Source of the DNA: Oceanicaulis sp052055585
GTDB taxonomy: Bacteria; Pseudomonadota; Alphaproteobacteria; Caulobacterales; Maricaulaceae
Length of the DNA stretch: 64,000 bases
Assembly: GCF_052055585.1 (NCBI RefSeq)
Contig: NZ_CP170485.1
Span: 1,736,001-1,800,000 of the forward strand
Direction of reading: 5' to 3'
Shown here: positions 1 to 8,997 of the stretch, in pieces
Numbering within the stretch: the first letter of the stretch is position 1
How the letters are laid out: each line of letters begins with the position of its first letter
Translations under genes and position numbers: made by a program
Notes under the pieces: generated by a model
The model's database searches: none
Seen by the model: the letters and a program-made list of their open reading frames with translations, nothing else
What the model was told of the DNA's origin: nothing

Positions 1-1192
1 CAGAGGCCTTGCCCGCTTTCTCCAGCTTGGCGACCAGATCGTCGTCATTGGAGAACACGCCCGCATGCTCATGACCCAGCGCGATCAGGATGGCGCCGGT
101 GAGCGTTGCGAGGTTGATCATGAATTTCGGATCGAAGCGGTCTTGCGTGTACCACAGCACGTCACCCAGAACGAGGCGGCCCTCGGCGTCGGTGTTGTGG
201 ATCTCGATGGTCTGGCCAGACATGGATTTGACGATGTCGCCCGGACGCTGGGCGTTGCCGTCAGGCATGTTCTCGACCAGGCCGATCACGCCGATGACGT
301 TTGCCTTGGCTTTACGACCGGCCAATGCGGCCATCAGGCCGACCACGGCGGCGGAGCCGCCCATATCGCCCTTCATTTCGTCCATGCCCTGACCCGGCTT
401 CAGCGAGATGCCGCCGGAGTCAAAGGTGACGCCCTTGCCGATGAAAGCCAGCGGCTTGTCGCCCGCCTTGCCGCCATTCCACTTGATGATGACCATCTTG
501 GATTCGCGCACCGAACCCTGGCCGACACCCAGCAGGGCGTGCATGCCGAGCTTTTCCATTTCGGCTTCGCCAAGCACTTCAACCTCAAGACCCAGCTTGC
601 TGAGTTCCTTGACTTTTTCAGCATAGCTTTCCGGATAGAGAACGTTCGGCGTCTCGTTCACAAGGTTCCGCGCCAGGGTCACGCCCTCGGCCACCGGCGC
701 CCAGTCGGCCCACAGCTTTTCAGCCGCCGCCGCGTCAGCGGACACGATCTCGACGCTCTCGACGGACGGCTTCTTGTCGTCGCTGAGCTTGGTGCGATAG
801 GTGTCAAAACGGTAGGCGGCGAGGCTGGCGCCCAGCGCACCACGGCACAGAAGGTCCGCATCGCCATCCAGATGCACCGACACCGCCTTGGCGCCCGAGA
901 TCAGGATCGACTTGATCACGCCGGCAACGGCCTTCTCGGCGCCATTGCCGTCCAGCTTGGACTTGTCGCCCAGACCGAAGAGCACGATGCGGGTCGCATC
1001 CACGCCCGCAGGCGCTGCAATTTCCAGAAGGTCGCCAGCGCCGCCCTTGAAACGGGAGGCCTCGATAGCGCGCGTCACGGCGCCGGACGTCGCCGAATCA
1101 AGCGCCTTCGCAGCATCAGACAGGGCGCGATCGGCGAAGACCGGCGCTGCAATTGCATCACCCGATGCGGAGGCGGCAAACGAGATTTTCAT
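1..1192 (-). CDS. pepA: Leucyl aminopeptidase (M17), C-terminal part cut by window edge
   Basis: Cytosolic M17 leucine aminopeptidase, which removes N-terminal residues from peptides using two metal ions. Reading the minus strand from ATG at 1192 gives a continuous frame to the window edge (about 397 codons). It begins MKISFAASASGDAIAAP and carries the family metal/catalytic stretches KGVTFDSGGISLKP and NTDAEGRLVLGD. The C-terminus lies outside the window. It is divergent from lptF across about 156 bp, an arrangement I know from other alphaproteobacteria. The family is certain from the motifs; substrate preference is not visible. Confidence 0.95.
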   Translation of the reverse strand, partial: MKISFAASASGDAIAAPVFADRALSDAAKALDSATSGAVTRAIEASRFKGGAGDLLEIAAPAGVDATRIVLFGLGDKSKLDGNGAEKAVAGVIKSILISGAKAVSVHLDGDADLLCRGALGASLAAYRFDTYRTKLSDDKKPSVESVEIVSADAAAAEKLWADWAPVAEGVTLARNLVNETPNVLYPESYAEKVKELSKLGLEVEVLGEAEMEKLGMHALLGVGQGSVRESKMVIIKWNGGKAGDKPLAFIGKGVTFDSGGISLKPGQGMDEMKGDMGGSAAVVGLMAALAGRKAKANVIGVIGLVENMPDGNAQRPGDIVKSMSGQTIEIHNTDAEGRLVLGDVLWYTQDRFDPKFMINLATLTGAILIALGHEHAGVFSNDDDLVAKLEKAGKAS

Positions 1193-1348
1193 GGCAAACC
1201 TTTCCAGTATCAGCAAGATTTCGGCGCGCGAGGTCCGCGCGGCCCGTTGGAGAACTCCATGCGGGCAGTGGTATCGCATCCCAACCCGCGTTAGAAGATG
1301 CGGTCTTCATGAGTGCGAACTGCTCGACCGACCTCACATTGGCGCCGA

Positions 1349-2479
1349 ATGACCCTGTTTCAACGCTATACTTTCAGACAGGCGCTGTGGCCCTTCCTCG
1401 GCGCCATGTCAGCGCTGACCGGGCTGGCGGTCCTGACGCAGTCTCTGTCCAATCTGGATTTGATGGCCGAGCGCGGGGAAACGGCGCTGGTGCTGATCAC
1501 CATCACCGTGCTGGCCATGCCGCAGGTCATCGCCCTGCTGCTGCCGATCGCTGTCTTTCTGGCGGTCGCGATCGCGCTCAACCGCCTGACCAGCGATTCC
1601 GAACTCACCGTCGCGGCCGCCGCCGGGATGAGCCGGTTTCAACGCGTCAGCCCGTTCCTGCGTCTGGCGATCTATGTCCTGCTGGTCAATCTGGTGATCA
1701 ATCTGTTCGTCCAGCCCGCCAGTTTCCGCCTGATGCGGCAACAGCTGTTTGAAATCCGCACGGACCTCGCCGCCAGTTTCATGCGCGAGGGCGAGTTTGT
1801 ACCGCTGGGCGATCAGGTGACGTTCTATGTGCGCGAGATCAGCGATGATTCCGTGCTCAATGACGTCTTCATCATGGATGACCGCACCGGCCAGTCCGCC
1901 GCCTACGCCGCGCGTCGTGGCCGCATCGCCTCGACCGATCGCGGCCCGGTCATGCTGCTTGAGGACGGTGTGCGCACCCAGGTGGACCAGTCCGGCGTGC
2001 TGACCAATCTCAGCTTTGACAGCACCAAGGTGGAGCTGACCCTGTTCGTGGACAACACGGCCTCGCTTTTCTTCAAGGAGAGCGACAAGTATCTGCCCGA
2101 ATTGCTGCGCCCCACCCCGGCTGACATCGCCCGCGCCGGCGGCAAGGGCCGTCTGTATGCCGAGGGGCATTACCGCCTGTCCGCACCGCTCTACAATCTG
2201 GCTTTCGCGCTGATCGCTCTGGCCGCCTACATGTCTGGCGAACATCGCCGCATCGGCTATGGCCGCAATCTGATCCTCGCCGGCGCCAGCGCCGTCGTGT
2301 TGCGGCTGGCTGGCTTCGCCATTCAGGCCGCCGCGGAATCCGACGACGGCATGAATGCTGTGCAATACCTCGTACCACTGATCGGCATCATCGCCGCCAT
2401 CGCCATCATTGGCCGCCCCCGTCGCCGGGCGCCGCGCGTCGAGGGCCCGGCCTCCATCCAGGCGGAGGCGCAGGCATGA
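1349..2479 (+). CDS. lptF: LPS export ABC transporter permease LptF
   Basis: Inner-membrane permease of the LptB2FG complex that extracts lipopolysaccharide from the inner membrane. The protein is about 376 residues, starting MTLFQRYTFRQALWPFLG. I chose ATG 1349 because the 12 residues added by the upstream ATG at 1313 are not family-like. It has the YjgP/YjgQ layout: transmembrane helices at the N-terminus (about 15-105), a periplasmic beta-rich middle, and three C-terminal helices. It overlaps lptG by 4 nt (ATGA), and lptD follows, so the LPS export role is well supported by context. Confidence 0.95.
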   Translation: MTLFQRYTFRQALWPFLGAMSALTGLAVLTQSLSNLDLMAERGETALVLITITVLAMPQVIALLLPIAVFLAVAIALNRLTSDSELTVAAAAGMSRFQRVSPFLRLAIYVLLVNLVINLFVQPASFRLMRQQLFEIRTDLAASFMREGEFVPLGDQVTFYVREISDDSVLNDVFIMDDRTGQSAAYAARRGRIASTDRGPVMLLEDGVRTQVDQSGVLTNLSFDSTKVELTLFVDNTASLFFKESDKYLPELLRPTPADIARAGGKGRLYAEGHYRLSAPLYNLAFALIALAAYMSGEHRRIGYGRNLILAGASAVVLRLAGFAIQAAAESDDGMNAVQYLVPLIGIIAAIAIIGRPRRRAPRVEGPASIQAEAQA

Positions 2480-3579
2480 TCGGTCGTCTCTGGCGCTATA
2501 TCTTCATCCAGACGCTGATCGGCCTGATCGGCGCGGCGGTGATCATCACAGCGGTCATCCTGCTGATCGATTTCGTGGAGACCTCACGCGATATCGGGAC
2601 GCGCGTGGGCATTTCCGCCATTCAGGCGCTGCACCTGTCGCTGCTGAAGGTGCCGCTGCTGGTTCAGGACACCCTGCCCTTCATCGTGCTGTTCGGCGTG
2701 CTGTTCACCTTCTTCCGCCTGAACCGCCGCTCCGAGCTGATCGTGATGCGCGCCTCTGGCTATTCCGCCTGGCGGATCCTGGCGCCGGTGGCGATCCTTG
2801 CAGCACTTACGGGCGCGGTCAGCACGCTGGCGCTGAACCCGCTGGGCGCTGCGTCGAACGCCCGGTTCGAATCCACCCGTGAAGCGCTGTTTGAAGGCGA
2901 AGGTCAGTCGAGCGGCGCCAATCAGTCCGGCCCGATCTGGCTGCGCGAGACCACGTCGACCGGCTATATCATGATCACCGCCCTGCAGCAGGGAGGCGAT
3001 GAGTCCACCCTGACCGAGCCGGTCTTCCGCCAGTATGTGCTGACCGAGACCGGCGCACCTCTGCTGGATCGCCGCATCACCGCCGATCAGGCCGAGCTTA
3101 ATGGCGGGTTCTGGAGCCTGACGAACGCAGTCGAATACGCCCCCGGCGGACAGGCTGCGGAGCTGGGCGATGTGGCCTTGCCCACCAATGTGGGCCGTCA
3201 GGCCTTGTTTGAACGCGCACGCTCCCCGGGGGCTGTGTCCTTCTGGCAATTGCCCGCCGTGATCGCTTCGGCGCGCGATGCGGGCCTGTCTTCGCTGTCC
3301 TACGAGCTGCGCTGGCATGGTTTGCTGGCCCAACCGCTGATGCTGGTGGCTGCGGCGCTGATGGGCATCGCCGCCACATTGCGCCTGCACCGCCTGGGCG
3401 GCGCCGCAGGTTTTGCAGCCGCAGGCGCGACGGCGGGCTTTATTCTGTATTTCAGCCAGGAGCTGATGCTGGGGCTTGGCGCCTCGGGCGCGATCACGCC
3501 AATGACCGCCGCCTGGACCACACCTGCGCTGTTCTCGCTCGCAGGCTTGTTCTTTATCGCCGCCACTGAAGACGGCTGA
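2476..3579 (+). CDS. lptG: LPS export ABC transporter permease LptG
   Basis: Second permease of LptB2FG (367 residues, YjgP/YjgQ family). The N-terminus MIGRLWRYIFIQTLIGLIG leads into the first membrane helix. The sequence around residues 75-95 (FFRLNRRSELIVMRASGYS) is the cytoplasmic coupling region expected to contact the LptB ATPase. The C-terminal third is hydrophobic. The start codon overlaps the lptF stop (ATGA), implying translational coupling. The ATPase LptB and the bridge proteins LptA/LptC are not in this window. Confidence 0.95.
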   Translation: MIGRLWRYIFIQTLIGLIGAAVIITAVILLIDFVETSRDIGTRVGISAIQALHLSLLKVPLLVQDTLPFIVLFGVLFTFFRLNRRSELIVMRASGYSAWRILAPVAILAALTGAVSTLALNPLGAASNARFESTREALFEGEGQSSGANQSGPIWLRETTSTGYIMITALQQGGDESTLTEPVFRQYVLTETGAPLLDRRITADQAELNGGFWSLTNAVEYAPGGQAAELGDVALPTNVGRQALFERARSPGAVSFWQLPAVIASARDAGLSSLSYELRWHGLLAQPLMLVAAALMGIAATLRLHRLGGAAGFAAAGATAGFILYFSQELMLGLGASGAITPMTAAWTTPALFSLAGLFFIAATEDG

Positions 3580-3649
3580 TGCGTGGACGATGGCGCCCCA
3601 ATCCGATACATGGCTTATTGGGGCTTGGCCAAGGGACTGAACACCGATC

Positions 3650-5824
3650 ATGAAAGCGTTGTACCGATCTGCGGCGGCAGCCGCCCTTCTTGCGGCGTGT
3701 GCGCCAGCAGCGATGGCGCAGTCCATCAGCAATGATCGGGTGTATCTGGATGCGGACGAGCTGATCCAGGATCGCGAACATGGCCTGTATATCGCACGCG
3801 GCAATGTGCGCGTTCAGACCGGCGACCGTGTGCTGTTCGCGGACGAGCTGACTTATAATCCCGCCATCAATCGCGTGATCGCCAGCGGCGGCGTGCAGAT
3901 CTTTGACGGCTCCGAACCCGCCCAATATGCCGACGAAGTCGAGCTCAGCGATGATCTGCGCGAAGGCGTAGCCCGCGGCTTCACCACGCTTCTGGAAAAC
4001 AATGGCCGCGCCGCCGCCGGCGCTGCGCTGCGCCGACCGGATGGCTCGGTGGAATTGTCGAACGCGTATTACACGGCCTGCGAGCTGTGTGAGAGCGGTG
4101 AAGGCGAGCCCACCTGGCGCCTGCGGGCGAGCCGTGTGGTGCGCGACACCCAGAACAAGGTGATCTATTACCGCAATGTCCGCCTTGAGGTGCTGGGCCG
4201 CCCGATCCTGTACTCACCGGTCTTCGCCCATGCTGACCCGTCTGCGGAACGCCAGTCAGGGTTTCTGTTCCCGGTCCTGAACAGCTCCAGCCGTCTGGGG
4301 TTCAGCTATCAGCAGCCCTATCTGTGGGCCATCGGCCCGTCCCAGGAGCTGATCGTCTCGCCGCGCTATATGAGCAAGGTGAACCCGCTGATCCAGCTGG
4401 ACTGGACCCGCCGCTTCTATTCCGGCGAGATGAACATCCAGACGAGCTTCACCTACGATCAGGAGTTCGATCAGGACGGCAAATTCGGCGATGAAGAACT
4501 GCGCGGGCACGTCTTCGCCGACGGTCTGTTCAGCTTCAATCAGAACCTGCGTTGGGGCTTTGGCGTCGAAGCGGTCAGCGAAGACCTCTATCTGCGCCGC
4601 TATGGCTATGAAGAATCGCCTGACCGCGCCAACGGCCTGTTCAACATCGCCGACCAGCGCATGCTGCTGAACCAGCTGTTCTTCATCGGTGATGGCGAGC
4701 ACTTCCACGGCGACGCCACGATCATCCACTTCAACAAGCTGCAGCAGGATGTGGATGACGACACCCTGCCTTTCATCTCGCCGCTGATCCGATTCGGAGC
4801 CGAATTGCCCATGCCGGACTGGGCGGGCGATCTCGACTTCACTTTCAACACGGTGAACCTGCACCGCAATGCAGGCGATGATTACACCCGCGCCAGCCTG
4901 GGGCTGGACTGGCAGCGCCCTGCGATCCTGCCCGGCGGCCTGCGTGCGGAAGCCTTCGCCGTGGCGCGCGCTGACGCCTATGCCTTCAACGAAACCGACG
5001 CCAATGGCGACGAAATCGACCAGACCAATCTGACGCGCGCCCTGGGGGCGGCGGGGCTGGATCTCAGCCTGCCCTTCGTGCGGCCGGGCCGGAATGTGAA
5101 CTGGCTGATCGCCCCGCGCGCGGCAGCGATTTTCGCCAGCAGCGACAATGCCGATACCACTCCGGTCAATGTGGACAGCAGCTCGATCGAGTTCCAGCAA
5201 AGCCAGCTGTTCGACGCCGCCCGCGCCAATGGCTATGATCTGTGGGAAGATGGCGCCCGCGTCGATGTCGGCCTGACCGTGGCCGCAGACTGGAACGGCG
5301 CGCTTCCCGGCGAGGTCGAAGTGTTTGCGGGCCGCAGTTTCCGGCTCGACGGCGAGCAGCGATTCCCGGCTTCCAGTGGTCTGGCGGACGATGATTCTGA
5401 CTGGATCGGGCAAATTCAGGTCGATCTGGGCCAGTTTGATCTCGACGCCCGCGCCCGCATCGATTCTGAAACCCAGGAAATCAACCGCTTGGATCTGACG
5501 ACCGGCTTTGAAGCCTGGCGCGTATCCATGAGTGCGCGTTACACCCGCCGCACCGACGCCGCCTCGACGAGCCAGCTTGAAGAAGTCACGGCTCGCGCCG
5601 GCTTTGCGCTGACCGAGGAATGGTCCGTGGTCTATGACGGCGTCATCGATCTGGAAGAAAACGAAGTGCGCCGCCAGCGGGCGGGTCTGCAGTATCGTGA
5701 CGAGTGCACAAACCTGCGCATCCTTTGGGAGCGCGACAATATCGATGTGGCCAATCTGGGCCCGAGCGACTCCGTGAAACTGGAGATCGTCCTGTTCACC
5801 CTCGGCGGGCTGAGTGAAGATTAA
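3650..5824 (+). CDS. lptD: LPS-assembly outer-membrane protein LptD
   Basis: Outer-membrane beta-barrel that inserts LPS into the outer leaflet with LptE. It has 724 residues. A Sec signal peptide ends at about AMAQ (residue 24). An OstA/LptA-like jelly-roll domain (about 40-150) is followed by the LptD barrel (about 200-724). A CELC pair near residue 145 and a Cys near the C-terminus (YRDECTNL) could form the inter-domain disulfides known in this family. It lies 70 bp after lptG and upstream of the chaperone surA, which helps fold it. The length is typical for alphaproteobacteria. Confidence 0.95.
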   Translation: MKALYRSAAAAALLAACAPAAMAQSISNDRVYLDADELIQDREHGLYIARGNVRVQTGDRVLFADELTYNPAINRVIASGGVQIFDGSEPAQYADEVELSDDLREGVARGFTTLLENNGRAAAGAALRRPDGSVELSNAYYTACELCESGEGEPTWRLRASRVVRDTQNKVIYYRNVRLEVLGRPILYSPVFAHADPSAERQSGFLFPVLNSSSRLGFSYQQPYLWAIGPSQELIVSPRYMSKVNPLIQLDWTRRFYSGEMNIQTSFTYDQEFDQDGKFGDEELRGHVFADGLFSFNQNLRWGFGVEAVSEDLYLRRYGYEESPDRANGLFNIADQRMLLNQLFFIGDGEHFHGDATIIHFNKLQQDVDDDTLPFISPLIRFGAELPMPDWAGDLDFTFNTVNLHRNAGDDYTRASLGLDWQRPAILPGGLRAEAFAVARADAYAFNETDANGDEIDQTNLTRALGAAGLDLSLPFVRPGRNVNWLIAPRAAAIFASSDNADTTPVNVDSSSIEFQQSQLFDAARANGYDLWEDGARVDVGLTVAADWNGALPGEVEVFAGRSFRLDGEQRFPASSGLADDDSDWIGQIQVDLGQFDLDARARIDSETQEINRLDLTTGFEAWRVSMSARYTRRTDAASTSQLEEVTARAGFALTEEWSVVYDGVIDLEENEVRRQRAGLQYRDECTNLRILWERDNIDVANLGPSDSVKLEIVLFTLGGLSED

Positions 5825-5905
5825 CGCCTGACACGCAGTCCGGCGATTGCGTCGGCTCCGTGTATCGGTATCTTGCCAGAACACCTCTAACCCTATGGTT
5901 CTTAC

Positions 5906-7141
5906 ATGGCGTTCCGACTCGCGCTGACTATCCTCGCCGGCATCGCAATGGCGACCGCTACGCCCACGGCCTATTCGCAACAGGTCGAAGGCATCGCCGC
6001 TGTCGTGAACGACGAGCCGATCACCACGCTGGACGTGCGCAATCGCATGCGTCTCATCATCTCCTCCTCAGGGGTTCAGCCCACTGAAGAGATGCTGACC
6101 CGCATCCAGGACCAGGCCATTCGCGGGCTGGTGGACGAGACCCTGCAACTGCAGCAGGCGCGCGAGTTCGAGCTGGCCGTTGAGGAAGCCGAAGTCGACG
6201 ACGCCATCGCCGATATCGCTGCCCGTTCGGGCGCGACGGTTGAAGAGGTCGAATCCGATCTCGCCGCGAGCGGCATCGACATCCAAACGCTGCGTCAGCA
6301 AGTGAAAGCCGAGATCGCCTGGCAAATCCTCGTCAGCGGCCGGTATCGCTCTCGCATCCGCATTTCAGACCAGCAGATCGAAACCGCGCTGGATCGCTAC
6401 ATCCAGTCCGCCTCCCAGCCGCAATACCGTCTCGGCGAGATCTTCATAGAAATTACGCCCCAGGGCGGCGAGGAACGTGCGGTCGGCGTGATCCAGACCA
6501 TTTATGGCCAGCTGCGCCAGGGCGCGCCCTTCCAGGCCGTCGCCCAGCAATTCTCTGATGCGGCCAGCGCCAGCGCCGGCGGCGACACCGGCTACCTGCC
6601 CCTGTCCGGCATCAACGCCCAGGTCGCAGAAGCGGCCACGCAAATGGAGCCGGGCCAGATCTCCAACCCGATCCGCGTGCCGGGCGGTTTTCAGATCATC
6701 GCCCTGATCGACCGCCGCGACGGCCAGGTCATCGAGCAACTGAACCTTGCCCAGATCACCATTCCGAGCTCGCGTCTGACCGATGCCAATCGCGCCGCCC
6801 TTGTGCGCGCCGCCGCTGACATAAACAGCTGCGATGCTCTGGAAGAGGCTGTGAGCGGCGTCGAAGGCGCTTTCGTCACCAATCTGGGCGATGTGGGCGC
6901 CAATGCCCTCGTCCCGACCATTCGCGACGCCCTGAGCGGCCTTGAACCTGTCGCTGCCACGTCTGTGCTGGACACGGCGGCAGGAGCGCAGGTTTTCGTG
7001 CTGTGTGACAAGGCGCTGACCGGCCCCGGCGTGCCGAATGCAGAGCAGATCGAGAACCAGCTGATCAACCAGCAACTCTCCCTGCTGTCCCGCCGCTGGC
7101 TGCGCGACCTGCGCCGCGACGCCACCATCGAGATCCGGTGA
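5906..7141 (+). CDS. surA: Periplasmic chaperone / peptidyl-prolyl isomerase SurA
   Basis: Periplasmic chaperone for outer-membrane proteins. It has 411 residues with a Sec signal peptide ending around AYSQQ (residue 27). A SurA N-terminal chaperone domain (about 28-160, VEGIAAVVNDEPITTLDV) is followed by one parvulin PPIase domain (about 170-275, with GGDTGYLPLSGI and VPGGFQIIAL). The second parvulin domain of E. coli SurA appears replaced by a divergent C-terminal region. It sits directly after lptD, its likely client, and its stop overlaps the GTG start of pdxA. Confidence 0.9.
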   Translation: MAFRLALTILAGIAMATATPTAYSQQVEGIAAVVNDEPITTLDVRNRMRLIISSSGVQPTEEMLTRIQDQAIRGLVDETLQLQQAREFELAVEEAEVDDAIADIAARSGATVEEVESDLAASGIDIQTLRQQVKAEIAWQILVSGRYRSRIRISDQQIETALDRYIQSASQPQYRLGEIFIEITPQGGEERAVGVIQTIYGQLRQGAPFQAVAQQFSDAASASAGGDTGYLPLSGINAQVAEAATQMEPGQISNPIRVPGGFQIIALIDRRDGQVIEQLNLAQITIPSSRLTDANRAALVRAAADINSCDALEEAVSGVEGAFVTNLGDVGANALVPTIRDALSGLEPVAATSVLDTAAGAQVFVLCDKALTGPGVPNAEQIENQLINQQLSLLSRRWLRDLRRDATIEIR

Positions 7142-8127
7142 GCCGCGCCCCCCTGGCCCTGACCCTTGGCGATCCCGCAGGGGTCGGCCCCGAACTGAGC
7201 CTGAAAGCCTGGCGCGAACTGCGCGATGAAGATGTATGCTTCGTCGTCTATGGTGATCCTGCACCCTTGATGGCGGCCGCACAGCTGCTGGATCTGCCAC
7301 GCCCCGAGCTGGTGTCAGACGCCGATGAGGCGCGACGCGTCTTCACGAACTTCCTGCCCGTGATGGCGCTTGAACCGTGTGAGAGCGAAGCGGCAAGCGC
7401 CGTGCGCTCGATCGAAGCAGCGGTGGAGGCCGTCAAGGCCGGACGGGCGAGCGCTGTGGTCACCAACCCGGTTTCCAAGTCCCGGCTGTACGAGATTGGC
7501 TTCACCTTCCCCGGCCACACCGAATTCGTCGCGCATCTGACTGCTGACCTGCCCATGAGCGGCGCTCGCGGTCCGGTGATGATGCTCTCGGGCGGCGGTT
7601 TGCGGACCGCGCTTGTGACCATTCACACCCCGCTTCTGGACGCGATCCAGTCGCTGACGCCGGAGCGTGTCGCGCATACGGTTCGGGTGGTCGCTGACGC
7701 GCTGAAACGCGACTTCGGCCTGGCGAAACCACGTCTGGCCCTTGCCGGACTGAACCCGCATGCGGGCGAAGGCGGCGCGCTTGGCCGTGAAGAGATCGAG
7801 ATTCTGGCTCCCGCGCTCGAACAGCTGCGCGCCCAAGGCCTCACAATCGCAGGGCCTCTCCCGCCGGACACCATGTTCCATGAAGAGGCGCGCGCGCAGT
7901 ATGACGCCGCAATCTGCCTCTATCATGATCAGGGGCTGATCCCGGTCAAAACGCTCGACTTTCATGGCGGTGTGAACATCACGCTCGGCCTGCCGATCAT
8001 TCGAACCAGCCCCGATCATGGCACTGCCTTTGACATTGCCGGCAAGGGCGTGGCGCGCCCGGACAGCCTGATCGCCGCCCTCCGGCAGGCTGACGCTATG
8101 GTTTCAAGCCGTGAGGCTGAGGCATGA
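7138..8127 (+). CDS. pdxA: 4-hydroxythreonine-4-phosphate dehydrogenase
   Basis: Oxidises 4-phosphohydroxy-L-threonine in pyridoxal 5'-phosphate biosynthesis. The protein has 329 residues and a GTG start that overlaps the surA stop (GTGA), matching the coupling seen elsewhere in this operon. Visible family motifs are GDPAGVGPEL near the N-terminus, TNPVSKSRLYEIGFTFPGHTEF (about 115-136), and the C-terminal metal/substrate segment YHDQGLIPVKTLDF with TSPDHGTAFDIAGKG. The surA-pdxA-rsmA order is common in Proteobacteria. Confidence 0.95.
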   Translation: MSRAPLALTLGDPAGVGPELSLKAWRELRDEDVCFVVYGDPAPLMAAAQLLDLPRPELVSDADEARRVFTNFLPVMALEPCESEAASAVRSIEAAVEAVKAGRASAVVTNPVSKSRLYEIGFTFPGHTEFVAHLTADLPMSGARGPVMMLSGGGLRTALVTIHTPLLDAIQSLTPERVAHTVRVVADALKRDFGLAKPRLALAGLNPHAGEGGALGREEIEILAPALEQLRAQGLTIAGPLPPDTMFHEEARAQYDAAICLYHDQGLIPVKTLDFHGGVNITLGLPIIRTSPDHGTAFDIAGKGVARPDSLIAALRQADAMVSSREAEA

Positions 8128-8978
8128 GCATGGACCAGCTGCCGCCCCTGCGTGAGGTGATCGCCGAGCACGGGCTGGGCGCGGACAAGCGCTTTGGCCA
8201 GCATTACCTTCTGGATCTCAACCTCACCGCCAAGATCGCGCGTCTGTGCGGCGACATGACCGAGGCGACGGTGTTTGAGGTCGGCCCCGGCCCGGGCGGA
8301 CTGACGCGAGGATTGCTGAGCGAAGGCGCCGCGCGTGTGACGGTGATCGAGAAGGATCGCCGCTTCGTACCGGCGCTCGAACAGATTTCCGAGGCTGTTC
8401 CCGGGCGCTTCTCAATCATCGAGGCGGATGCGCTGAAAGTGGACGAAAGCACGCTGCCCCATGACGGCGCCCGCATCCTCGCCTCAAACCTGCCCTATAA
8501 TGTGGGCACGGCGCTGTTGATCAAATGGCTTGAAGCCGATCCCATCTGGTGGACGCGGCTGGTGCTGATGTTCCAGAAGGAAGTGGCCGAGCGCGTGGTG
8601 GCCAAAGCCGGCGACAAGCAATATGGCCGTCTGGCGATCCTCGCCGCCGCCGTGGCGAAATCGCGTTACGCCTTTACGGTTCCGGCCCGCGCCTTCACCC
8701 CGCCGCCCAAAGTGGACAGCGCCGTCGTGGTACTTGAGCCCCTGCCCGAAGACCAGCGCTTCACCGATCTGAAGGCGCTCTCCATCGTAACCGAAAGCGC
8801 GTTCGGTCAGCGTCGCAAGACTTTGCGCAAATCCCTCGGTCCGGCGGCGAGCCAGACCCGCGTCAGCCCCGAAGCCTTGCTTGAAGAAGCCGGGATTGAT
8901 CCCGGCGCGCGGGCGGAAACGATTGCGCCTGAAGGATTCTTTACGCTCGCCAGAGCCTGGCGCGCGGCCCGGGACTAG
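8124..8978 (+). CDS. rsmA: 16S rRNA (adenine1518/1519-N6) dimethyltransferase
   Basis: KsgA/RsmA dimethylates two adjacent adenines in helix 45 of 16S rRNA late in 30S assembly. It has 284 residues. FGQHYLLD is at about 24-31, the SAM-binding loop FEVGPGPGGLTRG at about 51-63, and the catalytic NLPYNVGT at about 121-128. The C-terminal helical domain has the usual QRRKTLRKSL. ATG 8124 overlaps the pdxA stop, completing a tightly packed series that starts at lptF. Confidence 0.96.
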   Translation: MSMDQLPPLREVIAEHGLGADKRFGQHYLLDLNLTAKIARLCGDMTEATVFEVGPGPGGLTRGLLSEGAARVTVIEKDRRFVPALEQISEAVPGRFSIIEADALKVDESTLPHDGARILASNLPYNVGTALLIKWLEADPIWWTRLVLMFQKEVAERVVAKAGDKQYGRLAILAAAVAKSRYAFTVPARAFTPPPKVDSAVVVLEPLPEDQRFTDLKALSIVTESAFGQRRKTLRKSLGPAASQTRVSPEALLEEAGIDPGARAETIAPEGFFTLARAWRAARD

Positions 8979-8997
8979 CCCGGACCCGCAGACCCGC

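Noticed and set aside
65..1294. 409-codon plus-strand open frame over pepA
   Set aside because: It is antisense to pepA, whose protein has clear M17 motifs; long antisense frames are expected at this GC content.
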